DNA of 64,000 bases. Source: Plenodomus lindquistii. Lineage: Eukaryota > Ascomycota > Dothideomycetes > Pleosporales > Leptosphaeriaceae. A model generated the notes under the pieces. The model saw nothing but the letters and a program-made list of their open reading frames with translations. It searched no databases and was not told the DNA's origin. Shown here in pieces: positions 45,946 to 58,355 of this stretch. The DNA is taken from the NCBI GenBank assembly GCA_025504975.1, contig JANUWI010000003.1, positions 1,426,001 through 1,490,000 of the forward strand, in the 5' to 3' direction. Position 1 is the first letter of the stretch, and each line of letters begins with the position of its first letter. A program made the translations under genes and the position numbers.

Positions 45946-48900
45946 CGTTTTATTATTATACTAGCTTACAGTCTACTCTCTAACAGCCTATTAATAGGTA
46001 GAGATTAATATTTACGTAGAGAGTAATAATATATCTATTAGGTGTTACTTTTTATATACGCTATAGAGTATTTAGTAGCTAACTAGTTCTATTATTTATT
46101 ATATATAAAGCTATACTAATATCTAGAGTAATAATATTAGTAGTAAGTACAGATTTACTTTACTAAAACTTAACTATAAATTTTCTATTTCTAGTAGTTA
46201 GTAACTTTTTTTTAACCTTTTTACTTACACACTATATATAATACTACTAGTAAGCTACTATCGCGCTATTATATTTATAACTATATCTATACTTATAACT
46301 ATACCTGCGCCTATAGTTTATATTATATAAAAAAGTAGCGCTAGTATTAACTAGCTACGCAATAGTAACAGTACTCTAATTCTATTAGTTACTAATCTAT
46401 ATAATACTAGTAGGATTAAGTACCGCGCTATATATAGCACTAAAAAGAACCTACCTAAAGATAGTTCTATTATCTCTAAATTAACTATAAGCACTAGTTA
46501 CTAGGTCTATATTAGTAGAACCTACTTTAATAATTCTAATTTACCTATAATTACTATTAACTATAAGCGTGTTATCTATAGTATCTTTATAACTTTTAAC
46601 TATAATAAAAATAGCGCGGTTTTTTTAAATATAAATAGTATTTTAAGGGTCTAGTTCTTCGCGTGTGCCTATAATAAATATTAATAAATATTAGACTCTA
46701 AGCACTTTACTATTATAAGGTTTCTAGGCATATATATTACTAAGATTATTATCTATAACTTTATAACTATATTTAGTATCTTTCTAAATATTATCTAGCG
46801 TCTATAGCAGCAGGCCTATAGTAAACTCTATAATAATATTATTAAAAATAAACCTAAAATTAAAAACAACTCTAAAACTAAAGACAACTCTAAAATTAAA
46901 GATAACGCTAAAATTAAAGATAGTATTAATATTAAGGATAACCTAGAGCCGCACTATAACTAGTAGAATAAAGGGGTTAAAGAGGTTTAAAATTTAGTTA
47001 ATAAAAAAATGTTAGAGCTTAATAAGTATATCTAATTTAATAGAAAAAGTTAGGGAATATAAGGTAATAATAAAGGTCTAAGAATTATAAAAAGGAATTG
47101 TGCTTATTAACTATATGTGCCTTATATAGGCCTTATTAGTAAAAGTTAATATAGAAATAGAAGTTATATAGAAATAAATATTAATTACTAAATTATATTT
47201 TAACTAAATAAATATAAAATAGGTTAGCTCTCTAATTTTATATAGCTTATATAACTGCTTATTACATAGCAGCGTGTATTAATCTCGCGTAGAAAACTAA
47301 AATAAAATTTAACTCTATATACGTAACTATAGTAGTCTTAGCGCCTCTTTTCTTTTTTCCTCTCTTTTCTAAACCCTGCTCTGTTTTTACTACATAACTA
47401 CTCCTATTAAAATAGATAAGTAAACTTTTTTTTTTTAACCTCTACTAGCATATTCTAGCCTCTACTTTAAACCTTTACATTTATAACTTACGTAAGCAAT
47501 ATAGTTACGCGCTGTATATTTTATAGTTTTTATAGAAGCTTTTACTATTACGCCGCCTCTAGTCTAAAACTATCTACTAGGTAGTAATACTTCTAGAGCC
47601 TAGCGTCTTTTACTTTATGTTATACGCGTTAGAGATTAAGCTATAACTATTAAATTTCTTTTTAGCTATATATATCCTTTTTAGTATTATTATCTAGTAG
47701 TAATATATACCTATCTATGTTACTTTTTTTAATATACGTTAGATATATTACGCTTTTACGCTTAAAAGCACGCTAAAACTAATATAGAGTAGTAAAATTT
47801 CTATAAAAGCTCTATAAAAGCTTACAGCACGCTATTTATAAGTATCTCTCTAATTCTACTAACTATAACTCTATTAAACGTGTCTAAATAGCTAAGCAGT
47901 AAATAGTATTACTACTAGCACTAAAAAATTTATAACTAAAATAAATAGGCTACTACCTACGCATTTTTTTTTTTTAACGTACTAAACTATATACTCTAGC
48001 TGTATTTAGTAGAAGCTATATATAGTAGGTAGAGTAAAAAGTAAATCTCTAAATATAAATAAAAACCTATTTTTAAGCGCAAGTTAATTACTATTTTATA
48101 CAATTCTACTATAACGTATGCTGCGATTCTAAACCTAGACTATATTATAGGCGCTAGTTTACTATAGTATATAGCTATTTAGCTTACTAGTATTATATCT
48201 AAAAAAAACGTAAGCAAGTTACTCTAGTAGGTAGATACTATAAAGCAGGTATATATTTATTATTATAAATATACTAGATAATACTATTTCTAATACTACT
48301 AGCTTAAAATAAAGTTATATTAGATATTAACTATAACTTACTATTTTACGTAGGCGCCTAAATAGTATTTATAATATAGTTAGATTATATAACTCTAGTA
48401 TCTATAAAATTAGAGCTCTATAATAGTTCTATACCTTTTATATTCTTTAATAATATACTACGTAGTATCCTTTCTATTTAAACTATATAGTCTAGTAATA
48501 CTTTCTATTTATCTCTCTCTAGTATACTTATAGGATACACCTTCTGTTTAAACTACGTAATGTAATAAAAAAGATAACTTTTTTATTTAACTAACTTCTA
48601 TATATTACCCTTGCTCTAAGTAAGGTTTTTTACTAACTACTTTATACTTTACGTATTCTCTGCTGCTATACTCTACGTATTTACTATAAGTTCTACTATA
48701 ATAAAAAATTAGATTAAAAAGTATCTACGCCTAGAGTAAAAAGATTACTTACACTTAGTCTAGCGCTTTATTACTACTATTTAAAACGCTAACTTAGTTA
48801 GCTCTAATACCTATATTATTAAAAGCTATCTTTTTATTTATAATAAGCACTTTTTTTTTAAATTAAAAGAAATAAGATATTAGCTTCTAAAAGAGGTGTA

Positions 48901-50641
48901 AACGTACTTTTCTACTACTCTATATATTAGTAGTATAAGTAAAATAAGTAATAGTCTACCCTATATATTAAATAACACGTAATAATAAATATATAATACT
49001 TTAAATACTAGAGCTAATAATAATAGCGCTGTAGGCGATAGTATATTAAATAATAGTACTATTAGTAAAAGTAATATAGTAAAGGTTACTAATAAAGCTA
49101 TAGTAAAGCTAGACTCTATAAAGCTCCTTTTATATAATATATTCTTATTAGACTTTATTCTAAAGGTGCGTAAAATAAGTATTTATATTATATATAAAAC
49201 TAATATACTATAGTACCTAGAGTACTAGGCCTATTCTATTCTATACCTATTCTATAGTTAGTAAAATATTTTTAATAAAGAATCTAGTAAGCTGCTTAAG
49301 TATAAACTATATAAAAATACACTAGCTTTAGACGCTATCTTTAATTACCTTTTATTATTATTTAACTATAAAAATTTAGTATTTTACATAAAAAGTCTCT
49401 AACGTAGAGAAAATTTAATCTTAGCCTTTAATAAAATATTATATATATAGAACACACTATATAACCGCGTTTATAAATTTAAAAAAAGGCTTATTTTTAA
49501 CGCTAGTAAAAGTAATACTACTATAAAAATAGAATAGAAAGCTTTTTAGATAAAATATAAAAAGTAGTCTATTAGTATAATTACTTATACTCTTACCTCT
49601 ACTAGACATTTTTAAATTTAATCTATTATACTTATTTAGTTAGTACTAGGTCTGTAAAACTAAAGTAACAGCTCTATTTATTACTATAGTCTATTTATTA
49701 TAATAGTAGATAGTAGATGTATAGTTATTCTACTCTATTTATAGCTACTTAGTAGTATTTTATATCTACTAGATCTAGAGTTAGCATATATATAAAAGAA
49801 ATAAGATATATTCTATAATATACTATATAATAAGTTTAAAAACGTTTCTATATTATAATATGCAGACGTAGTTTATATAACGCGCTCTATATTAAATATA
49901 GCTAAAAAACTTCTACTTTAGGTATACTAGTAATTCTGCACTATATAGAATTTATTTTTAAATATTTTAATAAATATTAACGTCTAACTAATACTAATCT
50001 ACTATAAGTAGTATTTTACTAGTTAGAAGCTCTTTACTTCTATACAGATATTAATTAATTAGATATTAGAAGTTATATAACCTATAACCTTTAATATAAA
50101 TAATATAGTTAAGCTATTTAATACTTTAAAACTTTTATTTTTTACTTTTATAAACTTTACTATAGGTTTTTACTACAGAGATATCTAGCTACTAAGTAAT
50201 AAAACTACTACTAATAATAACTTTAATAAGTCTAGAGATAAGTGTGTTAACATCTATAACGCTAAATCTATACTAAAGAACTTTCTAGATACTATATCTA
50301 ATATTAATAGTAAGCCTTTTAATCTAGATAATTTTTTAATAGCACACACTCTAACACAGCTATAGATTAATAATAAACTATTTTATATTTTATTTTTTTA
50401 GTGCACTTTACTTTAACACACCTACTCTTATTACTATATAATATATTATTAAATAATAGTATAACGTGTCTTTAAGCACCTAGATATAGGCCTAGAGAAG
50501 TATAATAAATTTAGCCTAATATTGTAAATTACTATCTAAAGTAATAATAGCTAATAAAGTGTTACCTAGACAGCACTAACTAGACGTTACCTTAAATAGC
50601 TTTGTATACTACACGAATTAAACCAGAACCTTGTAGTTTAG

Positions 50642-51265
50642 GTTATCAATGTGGAGTTTAGCATTCCTCAAGAATTCAATGCGATTCCCTGGAAGATCTC
50701 TATCAGGGACGCGAAGACTTTACAGTCAATTGTCTTCTCTTCGGTCGATTACAATATGACTATCAACGACGTCATTCAGCAAATCGAGCTTGTCCAAGGC
50801 GAGAGAGGAATTCCTTTCCCTCTCCGTCGCGACTATATCAGCAAGTGGTACCCCAACAGCAATCGCACTACAGGGATGAAGTTAGACGCATTCGGCGCTG
50901 CTATCAGAGCAGCCGGTTTTACACCTTCAACACACCGAATATTGTCTTGGTATTCAAATGTAGACATCGAAGTCTTTAGTCGCGCTTTGCGCAAAGACAA
51001 CTCTCTCCTTAACCAGATTCCACGCAAACACCTAACCCGGTTAATTGACGACTCTGGCGAGAATTGCCTCCAGAGTGTCAACTTGGGTATCTTGGTTAAA
51101 TGGTCTAGTAATTTGACCTCTGGACGGCTGGGGTTTGTCTTTCGGTCCTTGTTTCCTGACCACAGATTAGACATGCACCAACCTGAGAATGATACGTTGG
51201 CAACTTGCATGGTCTATCAGGAGCTTATTAAGGTTAGCAGCATGTGGCCTGGTGTTACTAAGTAG
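50642..51265 (+). CDS. DEDDh 3'-5' exonuclease-like protein, 5' end damaged
   Basis: Open from 50642 to TAG at 51263-51265 (~207 codons), with no good ATG at the start, so the reading start is unknown. The first residues are VINVEFSIPQEFN. In DEDDh nucleases this place holds a hydrophobic strand with D-x-E, and here the Asp codon GAT would have become AAT (Asn) by one G-to-A change. The codon before is TAG, which is CAG if a C-to-T change is undone. Near the end, FPDHRLDMHQPENDTLATCMVYQELI fits the third motif (H-x4-D). A Pro/Arg/Lys-containing middle separates them. Such enzymes trim RNA or DNA 3' ends. The gene straddles the right limit of RIP and its mutated twin is at 25915-26150, so it was cargo of the duplicated unit. 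Probably non-functional here. Confidence 0.5.
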   Translation, partial: VINVEFSIPQEFNAIPWKISIRDAKTLQSIVFSSVDYNMTINDVIQQIELVQGERGIPFPLRRDYISKWYPNSNRTTGMKLDAFGAAIRAAGFTPSTHRILSWYSNVDIEVFSRALRKDNSLLNQIPRKHLTRLIDDSGENCLQSVNLGILVKWSSNLTSGRLGFVFRSLFPDHRLDMHQPENDTLATCMVYQELIKVSSMWPGVTK

Positions 51266-51430
51266 CTATTATGTAGTATAACAATCCAGTCTCTATGCCC
51301 GTCTCTAGCCCCCTCCCCTTGCCTCCCTCACGCACCACTCTCCACCACACAATCCACACAATCCACACTCATGAGTCCTAAATGAACGAAAAACAAAACA
51401 AAACAAAACACTAACTCACAATCCCCACAG
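51266..51430. other. Right border of the inserted block (intron remnant)
   Basis: Normal composition. It contains an AACAAAACAAAACAAAAC tract, a CACTAAC branch-point match and the acceptor CCCCACAG at 51423-51430. I could not place the exact border with the inserted block or find a clear target duplication with 5472-5560. Confidence 0.45.
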
Positions 51431-51568
51431 GGAGCCAAGAAATTCGGCGGCGCCCAGGGCCAAAAGATCGCAGGCAACAAGGGCATGAGCGAGAAGATTA
51501 CCGATGGCATGCGTAGCATGTATGAGAAGGCTACGGGGAAGAAGGTTAACCCCAAGTTCTCCAACTAA
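51431..51568 (+). pseudogene. Last exon of the split small conserved gene
   Basis: After an acceptor at 51430, a phase-0 exon of 46 codons begins GAKKFGGAQGQ and continues through EKITDGMRSMYEKATGK to PKFSN and TAA (51566-51568). This is the C-terminal half of the small hydrophilic fungal protein family whose N-terminal half (QKEDYLDK) is at 5385-5471. Both borders are phase 0 and the order and strand agree. There is no ATG or start exon nearby. Its reading frame is undamaged, whereas exon 1 has a stop. Family membership is from memory of the pattern, and the cellular role of that family is not clear to me. Confidence 0.7.
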
Positions 51569-52137
51569 GGAACTCACTACTTCGAGTTTGAGAGCCGGAG
51601 TGTGGGATTAGTGGGTGCGTGGGCGGTGTGATGGTGTGAGAGAAGAGAAGTGCAGAGAAGAGATGGGACATGAGAGATGGGAGATGGCAAGGAGATGATG
51701 GACGATGGATAGCGATGATGTGATTGATACCCCCCAAGAATGAAACATACGAAAGGTTCAAACTTCACGACATGAGGGTTCTTTGCTTGTTTTACATTGG
51801 CGTTATTGCCCTTCTGGCGTCTACCTGTGCTCCTTGCATACGAAGGAGCTCGCACTTACTGAATCACTAAGGTTGTACATGCTGCTCCCTGCAGCCGCAA
51901 CACTACACGAAGAACAGGGCTAAAAGTTATTAAAAACTTTGTTTATACTCTAGATATAATAGAGATTTTTTTCCACAAAACCTGCGTGCTTTTGTTATCT
52001 TCTAGCTATTGTGTAGGCTTTCGCGTTGTGCGATTAACTTGAGATAGAGACATAATAAACACGAGCTCCTTCGTACATGTCTACACCACCATCTCAACCC
52101 ACCATCTCAAGTTGCACGTCCTGAATACTCATCTCTA
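51569..52137. other. Intergenic region
   Basis: 3' flanks of the split gene's last exon and of the minus-strand RINT-1-like gene. No gene seen. One AT-rich patch at ~51920-51975 resembles the RIP-type sequence but is short. Confidence 0.5.
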
Positions 52138-55086
52138 CTACCCCGCAAGTTCCACCCTCCGTCTCAACAACGCCCTCGCTTCCGTCTCACTCAGCAACTC
52201 TAATCCCAAATCCTCAAGTACATCCCTCGCACTCTGATTATCCGCAAACAACCTGCGTTCCACCTCCCACAAGCCAAGATCCGGATTCACATTCCCATCC
52301 CCACCACCAGAAGAAGCCAATGCATGTGCTTCAGCCACCGTTTTTGCTTTTTGCGCTTCACCCTGCATACCCCCACCCCCACCCGTACCCGTACTATCCT
52401 GCATGTCATTTTCGTCCCCACCATCCCACGCATCCCAATCCTCTGCACCTTCCTCTTCGACGTCGCCGTCTTGGCGGTCATGCGGTGCGGATACAGTACC
52501 CTTGCCGCCCTTGACGGGTAAGCCGACGAGTCTGGCACCTTCTATGCATTTTCGCAGTCCCGCTTCTGCAACACCAGGACCAGTGCTTTTATCAACGACA
52601 CGACATATTGCGTCGAGGTCGGCGGTTAGTTGAGCGGCGCCACCCGTGGAGAAGCGGTAGCGGCTTAGTACGTTGTCCCAGAGGGTGGAGGAGATGACGG
52701 AGAGTACAGCGCGAGTGATACGGCGTAATGGCGCAGAGGCAAGGGCGCGGGAGAGAAAGGAGAGAGTGGTGGAGAGGTATGTCAGTAGAGGGTCTATCTC
52801 GGCAGTGGGGGATAGAGTAGCAGGCGTAGTGGCTGCAGTATGGCTCAACGTCGCCCACGGATTACTGTTGCAGAGTCAGTCATGTCAGCCCATCGAAACA
52901 TGGCGATGACGCTGCGACTGCCACATCGGGACGGACAACGTACATGTGTCGATACGGGCGCAACGCCTCTCGCACGTTACTGCAGAGTGTATCGATGATG
53001 ATCTTCTCGCTTCGCTCGCGAAGCCGCGCGTACCACGATGCCGTTTCGTCAAACAACGAGCCACCATCTGTATCGCTGTCTACGTTCTTGGACGTACGTT
53101 CTGCAACATCAGCCACGCTCATGGTGCCGATGTTGTGCGCATCACGAGCACGATCTTGCAGCCCTTCCCAAATGTCGAGGAAGAACTGGAGGTGGAGTGT
53201 GTCAGCCCATGTTACACGGCAGCGCATGCGTGATTGTGAAGAATTCGTGAGATATGCAGTGGATGCAAACTTACCACGTCGTCCGACCAGTCCCGCATCG
53301 CCCGTTCGAGATAGTCGGCACTGCCGTACGTCTTACACAGGCGTTCCAATCCCTCTATGCCGAGGAGCTTCGACTGTTCCTCCTTGGTCACACCACCCAT
53401 GGCGCGACCCAGCGACGTGGTCATTGAGAGATACGCCTCTAGATTGCCCAGCAACCGCTCATGCAGTTTGTCGAAAATGGCAATCTGAATGTCTATCAGA
53501 AAGGTGAGTTTCTGGCTGAATGAGGTTAAAGGCCTGTATCGATCTGGATGCACGCACGAGTCAGTCAGTATGTGATGGATCGCGGATCGAATTGGGGCAA
53601 GGGCCGCGCACCTGTTATGGTCTCAAGTAGGTCGTTGACGCGAATCGCTCCCTTTGTGGGCTTGGTGGACCTGGGATCGACACTTTCGTAGTCGAGCTGA
53701 CCGAAATCTGGAGCCTCAACGATATTCTGATAGCGTGACAGCGCAACTGAGGTGCATGTTAGCGTCCGAGGAGCGCTCCTTTGGGAAGTCCGCGGAAAGA
53801 AATCTCACAATCTTTTTCGACTTGCAGCCAGCGGCCAAACCAGTCACCCTGAACAAGGAATTCCCAGGACAATCCTTTCCATCCGTCAATGCCGTAGCCG
53901 CCGTCGTAGCCCCATGTGTCGCGGATTGTCGTGTCAAAGCTCATCATCTCGTGCATGAGATGGCTGAGGAGCTGGGGTTGCCCGGCGACTTTGGGCAGAA
54001 GTGCGGCAATCTTGGTCCTCAACATTGGCAACAGGGCGGTGATGAATGCAGACACGGCATCGATGTAGACAGGGTTCATGGCCAGATCGGTGCCGCGAAA
54101 GTGCCGGAGTAGGACAGGCTGCACATGATCACCGACAAATGCGCTGTAGTCGTTCAAAAGCGTCGTAACGTGGGAGAGGAAGTACTCTGGCCTGTCGATT
54201 CGGTTGGTCGGCTTGTCTCCGTCAAAGTGATAGCGGAAGCGCATGGCCAAGGGCTGCGCCAGCACCTCCATGGGGAACAGCACAGGGGGGAGCTTGACCT
54301 TGTCGCCTGGCCCGCTGGCAGCATAGCTGGCGCCTTGCAGTTCGGGCATCTGCAGGTCGAGCAGCTTGACAATGGCCGTCTCCCATTCTTGGCGCAGCTC
54401 CGTGGGTATGCTCGCAGTGGGCGTAGGCCAGTGGATCTTGGCGAGGACGCGCTCGAGACGGGCGGAGAAGGCGTCGAGGATCTTGGTGCGCAGGGCTTGG
54501 GTGATGTTGCTGATGTGGTGGAGCAGCTGGGGGGCAGCGCCCTCTGCGTCGGTCTGGAGGGCGATCAGACGAGTATGGAGGGAGCGCAGCTGCTTGTACG
54601 GCTGCAGGGCGGCTTCGCTGGACGTCTGGAGCTGCGACTGGGCTTGTTTGCTGGCCGTGGTGTTGTCAGCAGGGGGCCATGGGGCCATGGGTGCTGGGGG
54701 CTACTGTCGTACCTCAGCGCGTCGACGTCGGCCAGCAGCTCGACATAGCCGTGGGCCACGTCGAGGCGGTGCAGCGTGTCGAGGACGGCGTCGAAGCGGG
54801 GCACGGCGTCGTCGCTCGTCTCCGAGGCGGTGATGACCATGAGGCGGCGGTCAATGTCGGCCTGGCCATGGCGGAAGGCGTCTGCGCGCTGCGTGAGGTC
54901 GGCGTGGTGGGTGCTGGCGGCGTGTTTGGCGGCGTGGAGGTCGCGCTGGCCCTCTTCAAGCTGGGCTTTGAGCAGGCCGTGCTGCGAGTGGATTTTGGCG
55001 AGCAGGTCGTCGAGCGAGTCGAGGTCGGCGGCCGTCTGCAGCTTGTCGTCGAGGAAGTCGGCCACGCGGGCCTGGTCGTCGTCCAT
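52138..55086 (-). CDS. TIP20: RINT-1/TIP20 family vesicle-tethering protein (862 aa)
   Basis: Six exons on the minus strand: 55086-54713, 54650-53809, 53746-53612, 53543-53275, 53185-52944, 52864-52138. Every junction keeps phase. The N-terminal ~110 residues form a coiled coil (DLDSLDDLLAKIHSQHGLL..). The diagnostic RINT-1/TIP20 core is in exon 2: MRFRYHFDGDKPTNRIDRPE then YFLSHVTTLLNDYSAFV, with DTWGYDGGYGIDGWKGLSWE downstream. The rest is helical, as in tethering-complex subunits. Tip20/RINT-1 is part of the Dsl1 (NRZ) complex, which tethers Golgi-derived COPI vesicles at the ER. The gene is divergent from NOP9, 649 bp apart. The yeast symbol is by family, not proven orthology. Confidence 0.88.
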
Positions 55087-55735
55087 GTTGATACTACTCT
55101 ATTCTGCTGGTGGAGGATATTCCCATGCCAATGACATGGTGGCACGTGAGTGGTGGTTGTACCGGTATGGCCTCTACGCCTGCGGGACCGTGTCGTCGCC
55201 CAACCGCCAATCCACCCCCTGTCAGGTCAGACCAGACCAGACCAGACCAGACCAGGAATGCACTGCCGCTGTGCCACAGATGCCAGATCCCATCTAGGTA
55301 CACCTAGACTAGACGCCAGATGCAGGATGCGGGCTTCCACGCTACACGTTGTGTGGCGCCCGATCTTGGGGCCGATCGATCTGCCCTCTTGCATGCACAT
55401 ACGCACATATCGTCCTCTAGTCACCATCTAGCACATCCGTGCGCCTTTGCCTTGCCTCTGCGTCGCCTAGCGAGGGCGAGGGCGCCGGACTTTTGCCCCA
55501 TCAGACCACTCTTGCCTGCAGCCCGTTGAAAAACACGACACAATGCACGCCTGCACGGCTGCGTGAAAAGGCGGTTGATTGCTACGCCTACATCTACTGC
55601 GCCGTGTCCTGCTTGCTTGCGCTGCCGCCATCCCAGCAGAACCCTCCCCCGCTAGTTAGCCGACCTTGTCCAACTTTTTGTGTCCCGCCCTGCCGTCATC
55701 GCCAGCCGCCAGTCGCCAGCCGCCAGCCGCCAGCC
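55087..55735. promoter_or_regulatory. Shared divergent promoter region, TIP20-like / NOP9
   Basis: 649 bp between two start codons pointing away from each other. It contains a perfect pentanucleotide run (GACCA, six units, 55226-55255). Upstream of NOP9 is a CCAGCCGCCAGT-rich leader. An open frame reaches upstream of the NOP9 ATG but has no homology to the family, so it is leader. Confidence 0.55.
55226..55255. repeat. (GACCA)n pentanucleotide microsatellite
   Basis: Six head-to-tail copies in the divergent promoter. It is another five-base repeat like those at 2075 and 2145. Confidence 0.9.
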
Positions 55736-57917
55736 ATGCCAAAGGACTTGAAGAAGCGCGGCCGTCGCGCCGAGGAGAAGAAGCGCAAGAGAGACGGCGA
55801 CGACGACGCCTCTGCCAAACGCCACAAAAAGGACAATGTCGACCACAAACTCCACCACGACGACTTGCAGCAGGAGCCGTATGCCGCCGTCGATGAGGTC
55901 ACCCGCCCAGGCGAGGTCCAGTTCTATGGCATGCTCGACGACGACGAGCAGGAATTCTTCAAAAACGTAGACGACCAGCTTGACCGCAACGAGTTTGACA
56001 GTCCAGACGAACGTGCGGCCTGGCTCAAGACCGTCTTCAAGGAAATGGATGGCAAGGAACTCAAGATTGCAAACAGCCAGTCCTGCTCACGCGTGCTGGA
56101 ACGTCTGATTCTGCTCTCCACCCCAGAACAGCTCAAGAGCCTCTTCCAAAAGTTCAATGGACAGTACGTTTCATGTCCACATCTCCTACAACATCGCCGT
56201 GCTAACTACGCGCAGCTTCCTCAACCTTGTACAGCACCGCTTCGCCTCGCACTGCTGCGAAGCCCTCTTCATACAAGCGGCGCCCGTCGTCACCCAGGAA
56301 CTCGCAAAGGCTGATCCCCTGCAAACTCCGCCCTCGTCTGACCCCGACCACATCTTCGTCTCCATGGAGAATCTCTTCCTCTTCACCCTCGCCGAGCTCG
56401 AACAACACTTGGGCTTCCTCATGACGGACCGCTTTGCTTCACACGTACTGCGCGTACTCGTAGTCATCCTATCAGGGAGTCCGCTCGAGAGACAAAACAA
56501 GTCTGTTCTGCAGAGCAAACGAAAGGAAAAGGTCGCCGTCACTGGCTCAGACAAGGGACAAGAGTGGCTTGCGGAAAAGAGGGCTGTGCCCCAGTCTTTT
56601 CTCGAAGCTTTGGACAAGGTCATCAACAACACCGTCTCTGGGATGGAGCCGCATTACCTCCGCTCGCTCTCCTCACACCCATTGGGCAACCCAACTCTAC
56701 AGCTGCTTCTTAAACTCGAACTGTCGCATTTTGGCAAATCACGCGCAAAGGACGAAAAGTCCATCATTCACAGGCTGCTGCCCGACAACCCCATTGCCGA
56801 AGGAACGGACAGTGCTGCTTTCATAAATGGTCTCGTATACGACCCAATCGGTTCGCGCCTTCTAGAGACCATCATCGAAAACGCCCCTGGTAAGCTCTTC
56901 AAGGCCATCTATGGGGAGTTCTTCAAGGAGCGAATGGGAAGCCTTGCCCGAAACGAAATCGCAGGTTATGTGGCTGGGAAGATCCTGGAGCGGCTTGGCA
57001 AGGATGACCTAGAAGAAGCAATGCGCCAGATTGTGGACCAGATTCCCGGCCTAGTGGAGCGAAATCGAACGGCCATCATCAAGACGCTCATCGAAAGATG
57101 CGTCGCACGTGAGCTGGACACTTCGTCCATCAAAGCGCAACTCGAGACAGCTTACGGTGGATCCAATGGGTTCGAGGTCATTCGCATCCTGAAACTGAGC
57201 GAAGAAGATGGCAAGCCCGGTGCTGAACACAAGCACTCGCCAGAGAAGCTACATGGCTCGCTCTTGGCACAAACTATGATGGCAGTGGACGGTCCTCTGG
57301 GTAATTTGGTTTTCGACTCTCTCGCCAACCTGTCTCCGGAGCTGTCGGTACAGCTTGCTCGTGATCCAACCGCTTCTCGAACCTTACAAGCAGCGCTGAT
57401 GTCGCGAAACGCCTCGGTCATCTTTCGTCGAAAAATGATCCAACAATTCTACGGCAAAGTCGGTGAACTTGCGCTAGATCCTTCCGCCTCTCGCGTAATC
57501 GATGCCATCTGGGATGGTACAGCTGGTCTAGCCTTTATTCGTGAGCGCATTGCCGAAGAGCTTGCAGAGAATGAAGGATCGCTCCGTGAATCCTTTGTCG
57601 GACGGGCTGTATGGCGCAATTGGCGAATGGATTTGTACAAGCGGAAACGAAACGACTGGATCAAACAGTCTCGTTACACTGCTGGCAACGATGGGTTCCA
57701 AAATTTTCCAGAAAATCATGGCGATGCTCCTCCGCACAACTTGCAGAGCAAGCCAGGCAAGCACATGACGGCCCTCGAGCTCGCAAGACAAAAACACGCA
57801 GCTGCCAAAGCCGCAACTCAAGGCAAAAAAGACGTAAAGAAAGAGAAGAGGGAGCGCCAGGGAACGGGCAGCAACTCGAGCGCTATCAGCAGCAAAGGCC
57901 GAACAGTGGCGCAATAA
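55736..57917 (+). CDS. NOP9: Nucleolar protein 9 (pumilio-repeat, 18S rRNA maturation)
   Basis: Two exons, 55736-56163 and 56216-57917, joined across a 52-bp intron with a GCTAAC branch point, giving 709 aa. The start MPKDLKKRGRRAEEKKRKR is a nuclear/nucleolar basic tract typical of NOP9. Pumilio-type repeats follow: ANSQSCSRVLERLILLS, RFASHCCEALF, TDRFASHVLRVLVV, SSHPLGNPTLQLLL, YDPIGSRLLETIIENA, DPTASRTLQAAL and DPSASRVIDAIWDG. The tail is Lys-rich (GKKDVKKEKRERQG). Nop9 binds pre-18S rRNA and is needed for small-subunit processing at sites A0-A2 in the nucleolus. Length and ends agree with fungal NOP9. Confidence 0.93.
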
Positions 57918-58355
57918 CGGCCTCACATTGCGTTATTCTTTTCCCACCACCAGCTCATCTGTGTCCATCGTGTAACAAATCTTTTTCTGAACTTGGATTG
58001 ACAAAGGCATGGTAAAAGGCGTTTTGACCGATATGTTCAGGAGTCTGACTGAAATCAACAATTACGTGGGGCCGGGTGGCAAATTTCTGATTCGTTTAAC
58101 CGAAGATACCTTATTAGTGCATTTCAAATGCGGTTTTTCTTATAGTATGGACAATGTTTGCACGCCCAATCGTCCATGGGGTTGTGGGGTCATGGGTAGA
58201 AATAATGCATGACCCTAACTATTTTCATCCGCGTGGATCTCAGCACTAGCATTTAGACAATACATACGTTCGCTCTTTCTCCCTCCGTTTTCCACACATT
58301 CAACACCTGCTACGAACCATACTTAAAACGCTTAATCATCCAACTTTGATCCACC
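57918..58355. other. Intergenic region
   Basis: 3' end of NOP9 and promoter of the decarboxylase gene. Short frames here lack any recognisable feature. The last bases give a good start context (CCACC ATG). Confidence 0.6.

Larger units (their letters stand above)
41605..50610. repeat. RIP-degraded repeat, copy 2, right arm
   Basis: Aligns with copy 1 from ~9200 to the Copia site and then with 24574 onward. Composition is the same extreme TpA-rich type with CpG islands. Relative to copy 1 it has a different sequence at ~42200-42815, lacks ~600 bp near 48325 and has a shorter minisatellite. The mutated zone stops sharply near 50600, where normal composition resumes inside the exonuclease-like gene. 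Confidence 0.85.

Noticed and set aside
55439..55735. Upstream extension of the NOP9 frame
   Set aside because: NOP9 proteins start with the basic MPKDLKKRGRR-type segment. The upstream part has no similarity and lies in the divergent promoter.
58009..58212. 67-codon frame between NOP9 and the decarboxylase
   Set aside because: Short, no recognisable feature, and within the expected 3' and promoter sequence.
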